Shown one piece after another: positions 1 through 9,659 of a DNA stretch of 28,000 bases; positions within the stretch are counted from its first letter, which is position 1; each line of letters opens with the position of its first letter. Made by a program: the position numbers and the translations under genes. The DNA comes from Neolentinus lepideus HHB14362 ss-1 (lineage: Eukaryota; Basidiomycota; Agaricomycetes; Gloeophyllales; Gloeophyllaceae), in NCBI GenBank assembly GCA_001632425.1, contig KV425697.1:1-28000 (forward strand), read 5' to 3'. The notes under the pieces were generated by a model. The model was not told the origin of the DNA, ran no database searches, and saw only the letters and a program-made list of their open reading frames with translations.

Positions 1-539
1 GGGCAGTCCAATTCAAACCCAGCCCGGGTTCCGGGGCAATGTATGGTGCAGCCCAGGGCATTAATACATTACGCTTAAAACATTACTGGGTATTGCATAA
101 GGGTTTGTTAAAATATTAGACATGTAATACATTAATACTACAGCATTAGGTGCGTCTCAGTGGCCACGCGCGCATGCTCGATGTGCGCCGACCGTCTCAG
201 CGCGTCAGAGTGCTGTGTTATCGGGTGCGATGTGGGCCTGCTCGCGTTCTCGGTGCGCTCGGTGATAGCTCTCAGCCTGTTGCCCGCGCGGTCCAGCAGA
301 GCAGACGTGGGGCCCATGCTGGGGGAAGAAGTCGTGTAGGAGCCTCTCAGCGTCGAGTAGCTCGGGCCGGAGCTGGACCATTCGTCTATGAGGGCGTGCC
401 GCGGAGACGGGCTGAGTGCTGCTGACATCGATCCTGTCAGCGCGTCTTCGACGTTGGAGAGCTCGTTTTCGATGGTGGCGAGCGCGGCTTCGACTTCGGC
501 GGTGTCGTCGATAGAGTCGTCGTCAGAGTATGTGTGTAG
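1..539. other. Repeat-like flank, no gene recognised
   Basis: I see no coherent gene here. The first 140 bases are AT-rich and carry the 10-base direct repeat taatacatta at 62-71 and 125-134, among other variants of an attaatac word, which suggests a small repeat or the edge of a transposable element. Bases 140-540 are GC-richer and open in several frames on both strands, but none reads as a known protein. The segment ends with tgtgtgtag (531-539), a plausible 3' splice site for the fragment that follows. Confidence 0.4.
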
Positions 540-743
540 GATGGGGTCGGCGAGGAGGAGACGCCTTCTGCCTCGCAGGCTGGTTCTGATGACGAGGAGG
601 AAGGTGACACTGTACCGTCCATGTCAGAGGAAGAGGCGAAGCGAAAGATCGGTGAGGACTCGAAAGAGTTCTTCGCGATTCGTGACCTGGACGAGGCCGA
701 AGAGCAGGCCACAAAGCTGAATGAAGGGCCATCGTCTCGTTGA
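540..743 (+). pseudogene. Orphan exon-like fragment resembling the C-terminal part of fungal eIF4G
   Basis: An open frame without a start codon runs for 67 codons to a TGA at 741-743, directly behind a plausible acceptor (gtgtag). The peptide has an acidic stretch, then SMSEEEAKRKI and KEFFAIRDLDEAE. From memory this resembles the segment leading into the MA3 domain of basidiomycete eIF4G, the scaffold of the cap-binding complex. The similarity fades after DEAE and no MA3 domain follows, so it cannot be a working gene. It lies just upstream of a degenerate gypsy element and could be a captured or duplicated exon. The family assignment is an inference from motif memory only. Confidence 0.35.
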
Positions 744-1109
744 TTCGCCCCCGGGGAGGCTGCGTGTCGCGAGCCCGGCCGCGCGCCTTCTTTCCATCTT
801 GACTCTCGCTACAACTACCATGGCTATGGACATCTTCTTCGGTGAGTCGTAGCCTTCCTTCCCAGTGGGCGACAATGACCTGGGTGTAGACTTTGCATCA
901 TCTGCCCAACTCATCAAACCTGTGTGCGGCGGCAAGCCCAAGCCCAAGCCGTCCAAACCGAGGGTTCAGATGACCTGTGAGCATTGAGGTGAGTGCTTCA
1001 GACGCCGCCCTTCATGCCTTTGGTACATCTCTAACGTATACCGCCTTGAATCTCGCCGAAGACTTGTGTTTGACGCGTTTTGAATGTCGGATTCGCCACC
1101 ATGTTCACC
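744..1109. other. Unassigned stretch between the eIF4G-like fragment and the pol remnant
   Basis: Short open runs occur, but I could not join them to either neighbour. The element's protease or gag end may begin somewhere here; sequence decay prevents placing its boundary. No LTR or target-site duplication was identified. Confidence 0.3.
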
Positions 1110-2583
1110 TCGTTTGTAACGATTTTATAACGAACTTATAGCACTTGCGTGCTGAATGTTGAACTTTTCCGCCTCCCTTCGCCCAAACATGTTCGACTCG
1201 CTATGAACTCGAAAGGAGTTCCTGATTCTCAAATCTCGCTTTATGATTTTGTTAAAGTTTCAATACGTTCGATGGATAGTGGTTGGGTGTCTCGAACCGT
1301 ACGCGCTATTGTAACGCCTGGTCTTTGTTGCGACCTCCTCTGTGGCCTTACGTTCCAAACTTGGAACCACCTTGTTATAGATGCCGAGAATCGTTTCGAT
1401 AAAACGTCCAGCTACGATCTTCTTAATCTTTCCTCTTATAAACCGCCGCCTGTGATACCCATCATCAGTGCACGGGTGCGCGAACGCGAGTGACTACGCG
1501 AGTCCACTCAGCACCACCGCGCGACTATAGCAGAACCAAAAGAACGGCTAAACCCCATTCGCGAACGGATTGACGCTGTTTCCTTTATTTCAAAGCCTTT
1601 TGATTTGGTCTCTGCCGTTCGCAGTCGGATTGATACACTCACCCTGCAGCAACAGCTTTCCTCTTTAGACACAGAATACAAAAAACGCTACGCCGACTTG
1701 TTCCCGGACGAAATTCCGCATGTCACCCGGCTCCCTGACGACGATTTTCACCGCATTCGGTTGAAAGACCCGAACAAGATTATCGCAGGGCAATAATACT
1801 CTTGCCCGAAGTATCGTGAAGCGTGGCACACCCTCCTCACGCAACACCTGGAGGCTGGCCGTATGCGACCTTCCTCGAGCCCGTTTTGCTCACCGTCATT
1901 TCTCATCCCTAAAGTTGACCCAACCGCGCTTCCGCGGTGGGTGAATGATCACTGAGAATTGAATGCTAACACTATCCCTGACAGCCACCCACTGCCGCGC
2001 ATCGACGAGATCCTCTCCAACTGTGCTAAAGGCAAATTCTTCGCGAAGATCGATATGACGAACTCATTTTTCCAAACTCGTGTCCACCATGACGACGTCC
2101 CGTATACAGCGGTATCCACACCTTTCGGACTCTATGAGTGGCTCGTCATGCCACAAGGGGGGAGGAATGCCCCCGCGACGCATCAAAGACGCATGTTTAG
2201 TGCGCTTCGTAAGATCTGTCATGTCTATCTAGATGACATCGTGATCTGGTCGAACACCATCGAAGAACACCGTGAAAATGATCACCTCATCCTAGATGCC
2301 CTCCGGGCCTCTTCGCTTTTCTGTTCACCTAAGAAGACTCAGCTCTTCTGCACGGAGATTCGCTTTCTAGGACACATTGTCTCTTCCCGAGGGATTGAAG
2401 CTGACCCTTCGAAAACAGATAAGATCCTCGCCTGGCCAACGCCGAAGTCTGCAAATGCAAATGATGTTCGTGCATTTCTGGGACTTGTACGCTACATCGC
2501 TTCTTTCCTCCCCAAGCCCGCTGAAAGACAGTCACGTTAACGCCGCTGACCGAAGCGGAACCACAGGCGCGTTTGTATATGAG
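1110..2583 (+). mobile_element. Degenerate Ty3/gypsy LTR-retrotransposon pol fragment (protease end, linker, reverse transcriptase)
   Basis: One reading frame (codons starting at 1149, 1605, 1959) carries three regions of a single gypsy pol. These are an aspartic-protease tail with RAIVTPGLCCDLLCGL, a linker with YADLFPDEIPHVTRLPDDD, and a reverse transcriptase with FFAKIDMTNSFFQTRVH, TPFGLYEWLVMPQG, the catalytic YLDDIVIWS box and FLGHIVSSRGIEADP. The frame is closed by TGA at 1491, TAA at 1794 and TGA at 1953, and shifts near 2520, where the connection-domain peptide continues in another frame to about 2583. RNase H, integrase and both LTRs are missing. The copy is therefore an inactive 5'- and 3'-truncated relic. 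Family identity is clear from the motifs; the outer limits are approximate. Confidence 0.9.
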
Positions 2584-2648
2584 GTTAGTTGTACATATTC
2601 ATCATTATCTATTACTACATAGCGTAGTTGTCATGGGCATAGCTCTTG

Positions 2649-2689
2649 TGGGCGGTCAACGGGCAATCACTGGGCGGTCAACGGGCAAT
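2649..2689. repeat. Two tandem copies of a 19-base unit, period 22
   Basis: The unit tgggcggtcaacgggcaat occurs exactly at 2649-2667 and 2671-2689, separated by cac. It sits 12 bases before a 27-base palindrome. Confidence 0.9.
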
Positions 2690-2700
2690 ACATTTTGACG

Positions 2701-2751
2701 GAGTCAGGAATATATATTTTCCGACTCACTTTTGGATGACACCAAAATGTG
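2701..2751. repeat. Imperfect palindrome followed by a hairpin
   Basis: Bases 2701-2727 start with gagtcaggaa and end with ttccgactc, so GAGTC pairs with GACTC and GGAA with TTCC around an AT core. Immediately after, TTTTGG (2730-2735) can pair with CCAAAA (2742-2747) around a six-base loop, with CAC/GTG arms outside. Together with the adjacent tandem repeat this looks like the terminal structure of a small element, but that is inference. Confidence 0.5.
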
Positions 2752-3359
2752 AAATAATATATTATATAATAATGTAATTAAAAAGGCTGAACATTATTAA
2801 AAGTATGGACAGCCACTTAGGCGGCTACCCAAACCTGAACTATATCCATTCCATAAATGGATTTCAAAAGCAAATCTTTTATTACTTCTTTTCCATTCTG
2901 TTTATATTTAATCATTGTGGTCATCTTGAAGGTAATGCTGTGGATAATATTTTGTCCAGTCTACTGAGCATTCTCTAAATATTTAAGTTTTCCCATGACA
3001 GAATATTTTGCGAAAGTAATTATATGGGATATCCATTTTGATCAACATTTTGCAGGTCCTCAAAGAGTGGGACTCCCGCAGTGTTAGTGGAGCATACTAC
3101 ATAGGATTGCATTGACACGTTTATGCTCAGCTTGGCGGAGGTATGGATTGAGAAAGAGGCGGAACAGAGGACTCTTGGAGATTCTGGAGTATCGCGCCGA
3201 GCTCCTGCCTGTTTAGCCATCCATAGCTGCGCTTTATGAAGGTCCAGTGGGAGAAACTTCGGCAAGAGTAGGTACAATTAGCGCTCCACCGGCTTATGCC
3301 GAAACTGCTGGTCCGGAAATACCTCCTGCCCTCATGTAGCATCAGTGGTATCTCTTTGA

Positions 3360-3551
3360 CTCCATCTTTTTGTTGCGAAACTCGAACTCCTGGAACAAAC
3401 GGTGAGGAAGCATGCTCGTTACCTTGTACCCATCCACCGCCACCCTATATTTGCCGGTGCGCTAGTGCAGCCTGTAAACTCGGAACCATGGACGTTCTGT
3501 AATATTAAGTTAACAGGCCTACCTCTCCGACATCATCTTGTCAAAACATGA
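3360..3551 (+). other. Orphan coding-like open frame, no start codon
   Basis: A 63-codon open run between TGA codons reads FVAKLELLEQTVRKHARYLV followed by a histidine/proline-rich stretch ending in EPWTF. Its residue mix looks protein-like, but I recognise no family and can find no upstream exon or start. It ends about 150 bases before the seven-helix gene and is not in frame with it. It may be a decayed gene or transposon fragment. Confidence 0.2.
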
Positions 3552-3651
3552 TGGTCTGCTGTCCCTCATCTATCAATTCTGACTTCCATATCATGGAGCA
3601 GAGGGAACACGGCATAACGGACTCCCGATGATTTCGCAGCTCGAACCAACA

Positions 3652-3658
3652 TATAAAA
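3652..3658 (+). promoter_or_regulatory. TATA box of the seven-helix protein gene
   Basis: TATAAAA lies 47 bases upstream of the ATG at 3705, a spacing that fits a short 5' leader. No other match as good is near. Confidence 0.55.
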
Positions 3659-3704
3659 TGGTCACCTAGGTAGCCTACGATATGTCTGGTCCCAATTCGA
3701 TATC

Positions 3705-5203
3705 ATGGCACAAGTACCTATTGACGAGGTTCGCTCATAGCACGTTCTGATTACTGTTACTGACGATTGTCCAACAGGTCCATGCTCTCGCGACGTGGCT
3801 CTCGTCTATCTTCTTAGGTAGGCATCGGACAGTCTTCTTATGGTATCCGTCAAGCCCTCTATGCCTAACTGTTCCGTCAGGCGCTCTTATTGTCTTGTAC
3901 TTTGCCTGTGTGTGGGTGTTGGCATACAAACCGAGCCGCATGGGCCCCATCAACATGCCAATGTTGCTAGCGGCCACTGCGATGGTAGTAATCTCGATAA
4001 TCCATAATGCAGTATCTGTGCAGCGCAATGTCCAGGTCTGTACCGATCCGACAATCGCTTATCGCAGCGTCCGAAGCCTAATACTGATATTTCATCGTAG
4101 GCGTTCTTCGATCACGTTGACGGTAATCCAGTGAAATATTTCATCTTGTCTTCCAACTTCCCGAATCTATTCCAAACTGCTCTCTTTGTGGCGCAAGTCT
4201 TAATCGGCGACGCAATGCTGGTAAGCTGAGAGATTTCCTGATGTGGACTATGGTAGCCAACACATTTTCAGATATATCGCTGTTCCATCGTATACAACCG
4301 CGACTGGCGCGTTATTATCATCCCGATCTTGATGTTGCTAGGCACTTTTGGTGCGTTATCCTACCCGTTCGAGTCCAGGATCTTTCTGAGTGCCGGCATG
4401 CTCCAGCTTGCGGGATAGAGCTTATCTACCAATTCTCTCTGGTTGACGCTCGTACTGTCACGGATGAAACATATTTTGGGCATGTTGTGGTAAGTGATTT
4501 ATGGCTAAAAAAGCGTTCGGCTCACTTTGCTCCAGCAACCCTGGTCGACAGGAATGAAGGTGGTGGTGAGTCTAAACGCCTTTACGCCTTTGCCTCTCTT
4601 TCGACGTTGCGTTCATCCTTTTGTAAGTCTATGGCGCAGAATGTCATATGTTCAGGAGCTATTGCCTTCCGCATCTGGTGGATCGGGCGGCACAACAGCG
4701 GCAGAATATACTGGCGTTCCATCGAGCTCATTCTCGAGAGCGGCATTGTATACTTCCTCGTCGTCCTGATTCTTCTGATACTGAACGTCATGAAGCAAAA
4801 TGCCTATTCTATCGTGTACTATGCTATGGTACCCATCATTGTGCGTGGCAGCTCAGTTAGTTGCTTTATATATAGGTTGATCTCTATACAGGGAATCATC
4901 TTCACCGGCATCATAATCAGAGCGGGCTTGCGAGAGGGCTCGACAGTCGACTACGACTCCACATCCCTCCAGTTCGAATCCAGCCCAAAGCTACAAATTA
5001 CATTTACTCACCCGACCCCTTCTGAGATCAATGTCTGCCAAGGCAATCGATCACCTAAGCTTATTAGGAAAGAGATATCGATGTCTTCTCAGGGTTCGAG
5101 CTCCTTTACAGAGAGATCCGAAAAGACAGACAGCGAGAACGGGATCACTGTAGAAACCCGTGACATGAAAGACGATGGTGTTCTGTCGGGACCGGTGGGT
5201 TGA
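3705..5203 (+). CDS. Orphan seven-transmembrane protein of the basidiomycete family
   Basis: Nine exons: 3705-3728, 3778-3817, 3881-4035, 4101-4220, 4272-4350, 4419-4489, 4536-4565, 4640-4840, 4892-5203, giving 343 residues with all phases consistent. Hydrophobic helices include FLGALIVLYFACVWVLAY, a second around MPMLLAATAMVVIS, one with FVAQVLIGDAMLIYR, then IIIPILMLLGTF, AIAFRIWW, the long YFLVVLILLILNV, and IIFTGIIIRAG before a roughly 100-residue serine-rich cytoplasmic tail. The order of helices, the AQVLIGDAMLIYR segment and the RSIELILESG loop match an uncharacterised seven-helix family expanded in Agaricomycetes. The ligand and any G-protein coupling are unknown. The ATG at 3705 was chosen because it stays open through the first splice; an ATG at 3682 leads into another frame. 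The last intron (4841-4891) is 51 bases, in frame and stop-free, so retention would add 17 residues. Confidence 0.85.
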
Positions 5204-5939
5204 GCCTCGTGAATACCGGATGGGTCCAAACTTTTGGGATAGACTGTTGAAATCTGCACGTATGCGACGCACTTGAAGTGGCGCATGGCACGCGTTCTCG
5301 GTTCCTTTTCCCCCTCAATCGTTTCGTACACGGCTGAGAACAGGATTACAGACTGTAATGTTCAGCTTCTACATACACTCTCAATGACACTATCGGTCCC
5401 CATAAATGTCGAGTCCAGTGCTAGCTGTGACAAATATTGAGCATGAAGTACGGGGCGGAGCCTCTGCTGCGCTGCAAGTCGGATCTCGGTATCATGATAC
5501 ATGACTCCCTGAATTCCTTAGTGTTCTAAGAGGACAGGGCAGACCGAGGAAGCATTGAACGTCGTGTTCAGTAATAATGAAGAACGTAGTATTCCGGTGC
5601 CCGTGATATTTGTGATAAATTCATCAGAAACCTCGTTTTCGACAATCAGGACCTTCAAAGTTACCACCCACGTTCCGCCCTCGGCTGAGCGGAGCTGCGC
5701 GTGTTTTGTTTTGGTCCTTACTCGCACTTCTATATCGGACGCAAGGTCCAGCACAGGGTATCGCCCTCGGGACAATAAAATGGATATAAAATAAACTAAG
5801 TTACCACCTTGTGTTTTCAAAGACTATCGTCTACAATGAGGGCGTTAATCTAACATATTACACGTTCCCTGCACGTCGCACTATAAACAAAGCAGAGGAA
5901 AACGGACCAGTCATAAGTGCACAAATCCGCGTTCCGGGC
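5204..5939. other. Convergent intergenic region
   Basis: This separates the 3' ends of the seven-helix gene and the GPALPP1-like gene. Both strands are open for about 80-100 codons around 5518-5820, but neither translation resembles a protein I know and neither shows splice sites. A perfect 12-base palindrome, gtatcatgatac, sits at 5489-5500. Confidence 0.4.
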
Positions 5940-7120
5940 TTATAAAAATCCACCAGTCCTCCCGGCCCCAAACCGATCACTCAGACCCTTCGAATCATGG
6001 ATGATCTGGTTTCGTTTCCTGTCATCCATCAATCGCCCGCCGAGTGCCATGTCCCGCGCGTGGTCCCATATCACCGGCGGCTCATCGTCTATCGGTCTGG
6101 AGGACTTCTCGGCTTCGGCGTGCTGTTCAAGGAGGGTGGCGCCACGGTGCTTGCGCTGCAGATAGGCGCACAAAGGTGAGCAACGTGAAACCAAGGTACC
6201 TCGTGTACTCGCCGTGTACTGTTCGACACCCTGCCTTACCACTGCGTCCCTCCTTCTCTTCCTTGCTATTTCCTCGCTGTCTACTTCGGGCGCAGCATTC
6301 TCAATCCTTCGCCTCTTCCCAGAGACTTCGTCTGCGAGCCGTTGTTGCCGTTCAGCAGGCGTTTCTGTCCATAGTGTCATGTCGTTTGACTTGACCTCGG
6401 TGTTCTTGGAGAATTGCCGCGCTTGCCGGAGTTTGGCAGGATCCAGAGCTAGCAAAGAGGTGAATACGGGTAAGAGAAAAGGGGAAGGAAGAGACGTACA
6501 TCCTAAGAGGCCCTGAGATGAAGGGGGTACTAACATCCACTCCTCTCGCTGTAGACTTTTCGGTTTGCTAGCTTCCTAGATATAGCACGACACCAAGTCC
6601 ATCAGGGAACAAGCCAGTAAGAAAGAACGATGATATGAAAAGTACCTCGGCCGCCTTTCGCCTCCGCTCTTCTCTCTCCAGAAATTCTCTGACCCCGTCC
6701 TCCGCTGATGATCCTGCACCTGCAGGTAATGGCGCAGGACCGACCTCGTCGTCCTCTTCATCCTCTTCGTATCTTGGAGGAGGGAAAGATGGACCTATTA
6801 TCCTCTTAGAGGAAGCTGAAACCGAGAGTGAATTCGGTTTGGGAGGGGTTACAGGTACTCCTGCCTTCCGCGAGACTGCGAGGTCTGGCGGAAGCGCGGG
6901 GGCGTAATCATCTTCCTCCTCTTCGTCTTCGTCATCTTGTGGCGCCTGCTCTAAACCAACCTGGTTGATAAGAAACCTGCTGGAAGTTGAACTGACACGG
7001 AGACAGACCAGACCTATTTGCTGAGCGTAGGTCGGGCGGCAGTTGAGGTCCTTCTTCCTCTCCTTCCTCAGAGACCTGCTTGAGCAGATATTCTGGAATT
7101 TGTGGCCCAATGGAAGACAT
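5940..7120 (-). CDS. GPALPP1: GPALPP motifs-containing protein 1-like (DUF3752)
   Basis: Five exons on the minus strand: 7120-7014, 6979-6646, 6575-6500, 6448-6213, 6155-5940, giving 322 residues (human GPALPP1 is about 340). The N-terminal half holds the family's repeated motifs: IGPQIPEYLL, GPQLPPDL, YAPALPPDL, IIGPSFPPPRY and VGPAPLP, between acidic runs. REEWMLVPP and MTLWTETPAERQQR match the conserved middle, and the C-terminus has the DUF3752 ending SKGLSDRFGAGRTGGFL. The family is nuclear and conserved, with no established biochemical activity. Two junctions are unusual. The intron at 6156-6212 begins with GC (ACG|gcgagt) and its removal restores the family alignment. The intron at 6980-7013 is only 34 bases, yet it is the only junction found that keeps frame. 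The start ATG at 7118-7120 gives the expected first motif at residue 4. Confidence 0.88.
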
Positions 7121-7723
7121 ATCTGGAGCAGTAGCGAACGACTGATACTCGAGTCTTTTCGACCGTGGCTGAGCGCGCAGCCACCACAGTAATCATTGTC
7201 ACAGGCTATTTGTACAACTTTGTCCCTGTGGCTAGTTGTCAGTTGCACTTGAGCCACACTCGACGTTCCTCGACGCCACCATCGCTGACCCCGAACTGCG
7301 TGCTTCGCAGGCGCTACAGGGATCTACTGTATCTTGTACTTTCAATAAAGGATTAGGCTGCAGCTCTAAAATACAATCGCCGTATTGTCGGCAATTATTC
7401 TTGACGGCCTGGCTTCAGACTTCAGACTACTTCGAACCCGCCTTCAAGAAGCTCACGGTTTCAACGCGACGAATCCCTATGGCTGTCTCCCTCGAGCCTT
7501 AATTGATATCTTCTCTGCTATCTCATCAGAACATGGTCACGAAATCTCTCATCTATGTTTAGCTCCTATAGGATTTCTGATAACGGCTTGAACATCCATA
7601 TTTATGTGGACTGTGTACCAGTGACTTCCCGCCCAATCTGAAGTCTGCCTTCACTTCTTCAGTACTGGCGCATATATGTCTATACGTCTCTTAAGTTCGC
7701 CGCATCTTCGAGTCGTCAGCGGC
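7121..7723. other. Divergent intergenic region between the GPALPP1-like and amidohydrolase genes
   Basis: It serves as the likely promoter region for both flanking genes. All plus-strand frames are open for 60-90 codons around 7165-7590, so openness alone proves nothing, and no frame reads as a known protein. No strong TATA box was seen for either gene. Confidence 0.4.
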
Positions 7724-9282
7724 ATGAAAATGGGGTTAAAGGCTCCAATACTTCGATATCTCAGCGCAGCCTCTGTCTGCAGAGCTCCTCTGAAAGGATT
7801 GGCTGTATCCCGAGAACGGCTCTTGTACGTCTTCCCACTATGAAACTGGACTCTCATGATGGATCCTACTCCACAGCACTGAGATCCAGTCGACTGCGTA
7901 TATGGCGGGTGCCACCTCCGACGGTGGTCTGCACAGACTATCCTGCTCCGATGCCGACAAGATCGTTCGTGACTGGTTCGCCAAAGAGGTCGTGACTATT
8001 GATTCAAAAGTGAAGTACTTTGTCGATAAAATGGGATCTCAATGGGCTATCTTCCCTGGAGAGAATAATGATATCCCACCAATCGCTGTAGGTAGTCATC
8101 TTGACAGCGTCCAAACTGGAGGAAGGTTTGATGGGCCATTGGGAGTGTAAGACCCTCATTTCTACTGGGTGTTCATGTGAAGATGTCTAATCATGATGCA
8201 GGTTCACAGGCCTAGAGGTGGCGCGAGTCATAACTGCGGCGAAGGCATCTGGTAAGGGCATGTACGCTCCCCTTGCCGTCATCAAGTAAGCCCTTCATCA
8301 TCCTCTGCAGACCGGCAACTGACTTGTGGTTATGTAGTTGGACTAACGAGGAGGGGGCACGCTTTCCACCAGGATGCATGTCCTCAGCCGTATGGTCTGG
8401 AGAAATGACTCTCGAAGATGCTCACAAATGCACAGACACGACCGACCAGTCCATCACAATAGGCCACGAGCTCAAACGCATTGGATATTTGGGTGACGTC
8501 GAAGCCTTTCATGAGACTAATCCCCTCTCAGCCCATTTCGAGATCCATATCGAGCAGGGGTCAAGGCTTGAAAAGGCTGGCAAAGAAGTTGGGATTGTGG
8601 AGAGTAGCCAGGGCATGCGGTGGTATAACGCCTCTCTCAAGGGATTCACGAGACATACAGACACGACGTTCATGGACGATCGCCGGGATGCCCTCGTCGG
8701 GGCTGCTAAATGTGTGCTGGAGATACAGCGACTTGGACGGGAGTCTAAGACAGGGATGGCTACTGTGTCTCTGTTCCGATCCTCTCCGCAGAACTTTTGC
8801 AATATTCCGGGTCATGTGGACTTCAGTTTTAGCATGCAGCATACCGACCAGAAAGTGCTGGAAAAGATGGAAGAGGACGCATTCGCATTCATCAGGAGTA
8901 TGGCAAAAGAGGACAAATTAGATGTGACGCGCCTTGAGAAGATATGGAACTTTGAACCTAATAGGTTCGACGAGACGGCGGTGCGGTGCTTGGAAGATGC
9001 TGCCGAGGAGATGGGATTCAATTACACCAGGATAGGTAACATGACTGGTAAGTGTCCGTCAGCTTACAGTCGTGCTCATAAGCTCATGAGAGGAAAGGCC
9101 ATGACTCCGTTTATACTAGACTGGTTTGTCCGACCGCAATGGTGTTCACGCCTTGCAAGGACGGTATCAGTCACAACCCGGCCGAATACGCAAGTCCAGA
9201 AGAGTGCAGCACTGGGGCGCAGGTCATTCTTGGAGGCGTAATGAACTTTGATGGTTTGTTGAGAGCGAAGCATGCTATGTGA
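7724..9282 (+). CDS. M20 zinc amidohydrolase, hydantoinase/carbamoylase type (allantoate amidohydrolase/beta-ureidopropionase-like), frame broken
   Basis: Exons 7724-7824, 7877-8146, 8202-8285, 8338-9047 and about 9093-9282 encode some 451 residues. Family enzymes hydrolyse N-carbamoyl amino acids or ureido compounds, releasing ammonia and CO2 for nitrogen recovery. Visible motifs are GSHLDS and the following FDGPLGV (metal-binding His/Asp), NWTNEEGARF (metal/catalytic Glu), FEIHIEQGSRLE, a HTDTTFM...RRDALV segment and SQGMRWY. After the last donor (9048) the expected GAGHDS-like motif, CPTAMVFTPCKDGISHNPAE and GAQVILGGVMNFDG are in another frame. With the natural 45-base intron (9048-9092) one base is missing before GHDS (9097-9108). 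A 35-base intron would keep frame but puts Arg-Lys before GHDS. Reading on in the first frame reaches a TAA at 9241. Either a recent disabling indel, a sequence error or odd splicing is involved. The N-terminal 34 residues are basic and hydrophobic, possibly an organelle signal. Exact substrate is not decided by sequence. Confidence 0.8.
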
Positions 9283-9659
9283 ATTATCGATCCATGATGA
9301 CGGGCAGAATAAATTACATTGTCTCCGCACGTAGCGCGAATCAAACTCTAGACGTGAGATCCAGCTTCTGCGCCTTGGTTGCACTGGGATCACCGTGGCA
9401 ATGAATGTGCTGAACTCGTGCATTGTATGACCAGCGCAACTGCAAAACTAGCCATTGCATGGCGTTTAGCTAGTCATCGTTGTCCTTGAATACAGAGATC
9501 ATTCATACGGCCACTAATTGCAAACACTGATGTTACTCGAAGTTCCAGAAGGACAGAGGGTAAGAGTCACCGATGAAATTCGACTCTGTAGGAGAATGTC
9601 CAGAGAACCGTTTGCAATCCGTGTTATCGTTGCAAGCAAGATTAGGCGAGTGGTCATAG
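9283..9659. other. Intergenic, with a polyadenylation-like signal
   Basis: AATAAA at 9308-9313 lies 26 bases after the amidohydrolase stop and fits its 3' end. A minus-strand open run at 9533-9660 continues the frames discussed in the next entry, but I cannot assign it. Confidence 0.35.

Larger units (their letters stand above)
2584..3359. other. AT-rich intergenic DNA beyond the truncated retroelement
   Basis: Composition changes abruptly to AT-rich DNA, especially 2700-3010, unlike the rest of the window. It contains a tandem 19-base repeat and two imperfect palindromes listed separately. I see no gene. A small unannotated or non-autonomous element is possible, but no terminal inverted repeats flanking the whole block were found. 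Confidence 0.4.

Noticed and set aside
5489..5500. Perfect palindrome gtatcatgatac
   Set aside because: Lies in a 3'-3' intergenic space with nothing nearby to regulate; a single 12-base palindrome is expected by chance.
5518..5820. Minus-strand 100-codon frame and overlapping plus-strand frame
   Set aside because: Both strands open over the same bases, no recognisable motif, no splice sites; likely chance.
7165..7591. Several open plus-strand frames in the divergent region
   Set aside because: All three frames are open for similar lengths, none has family motifs and none joins the amidohydrolase start by splicing.
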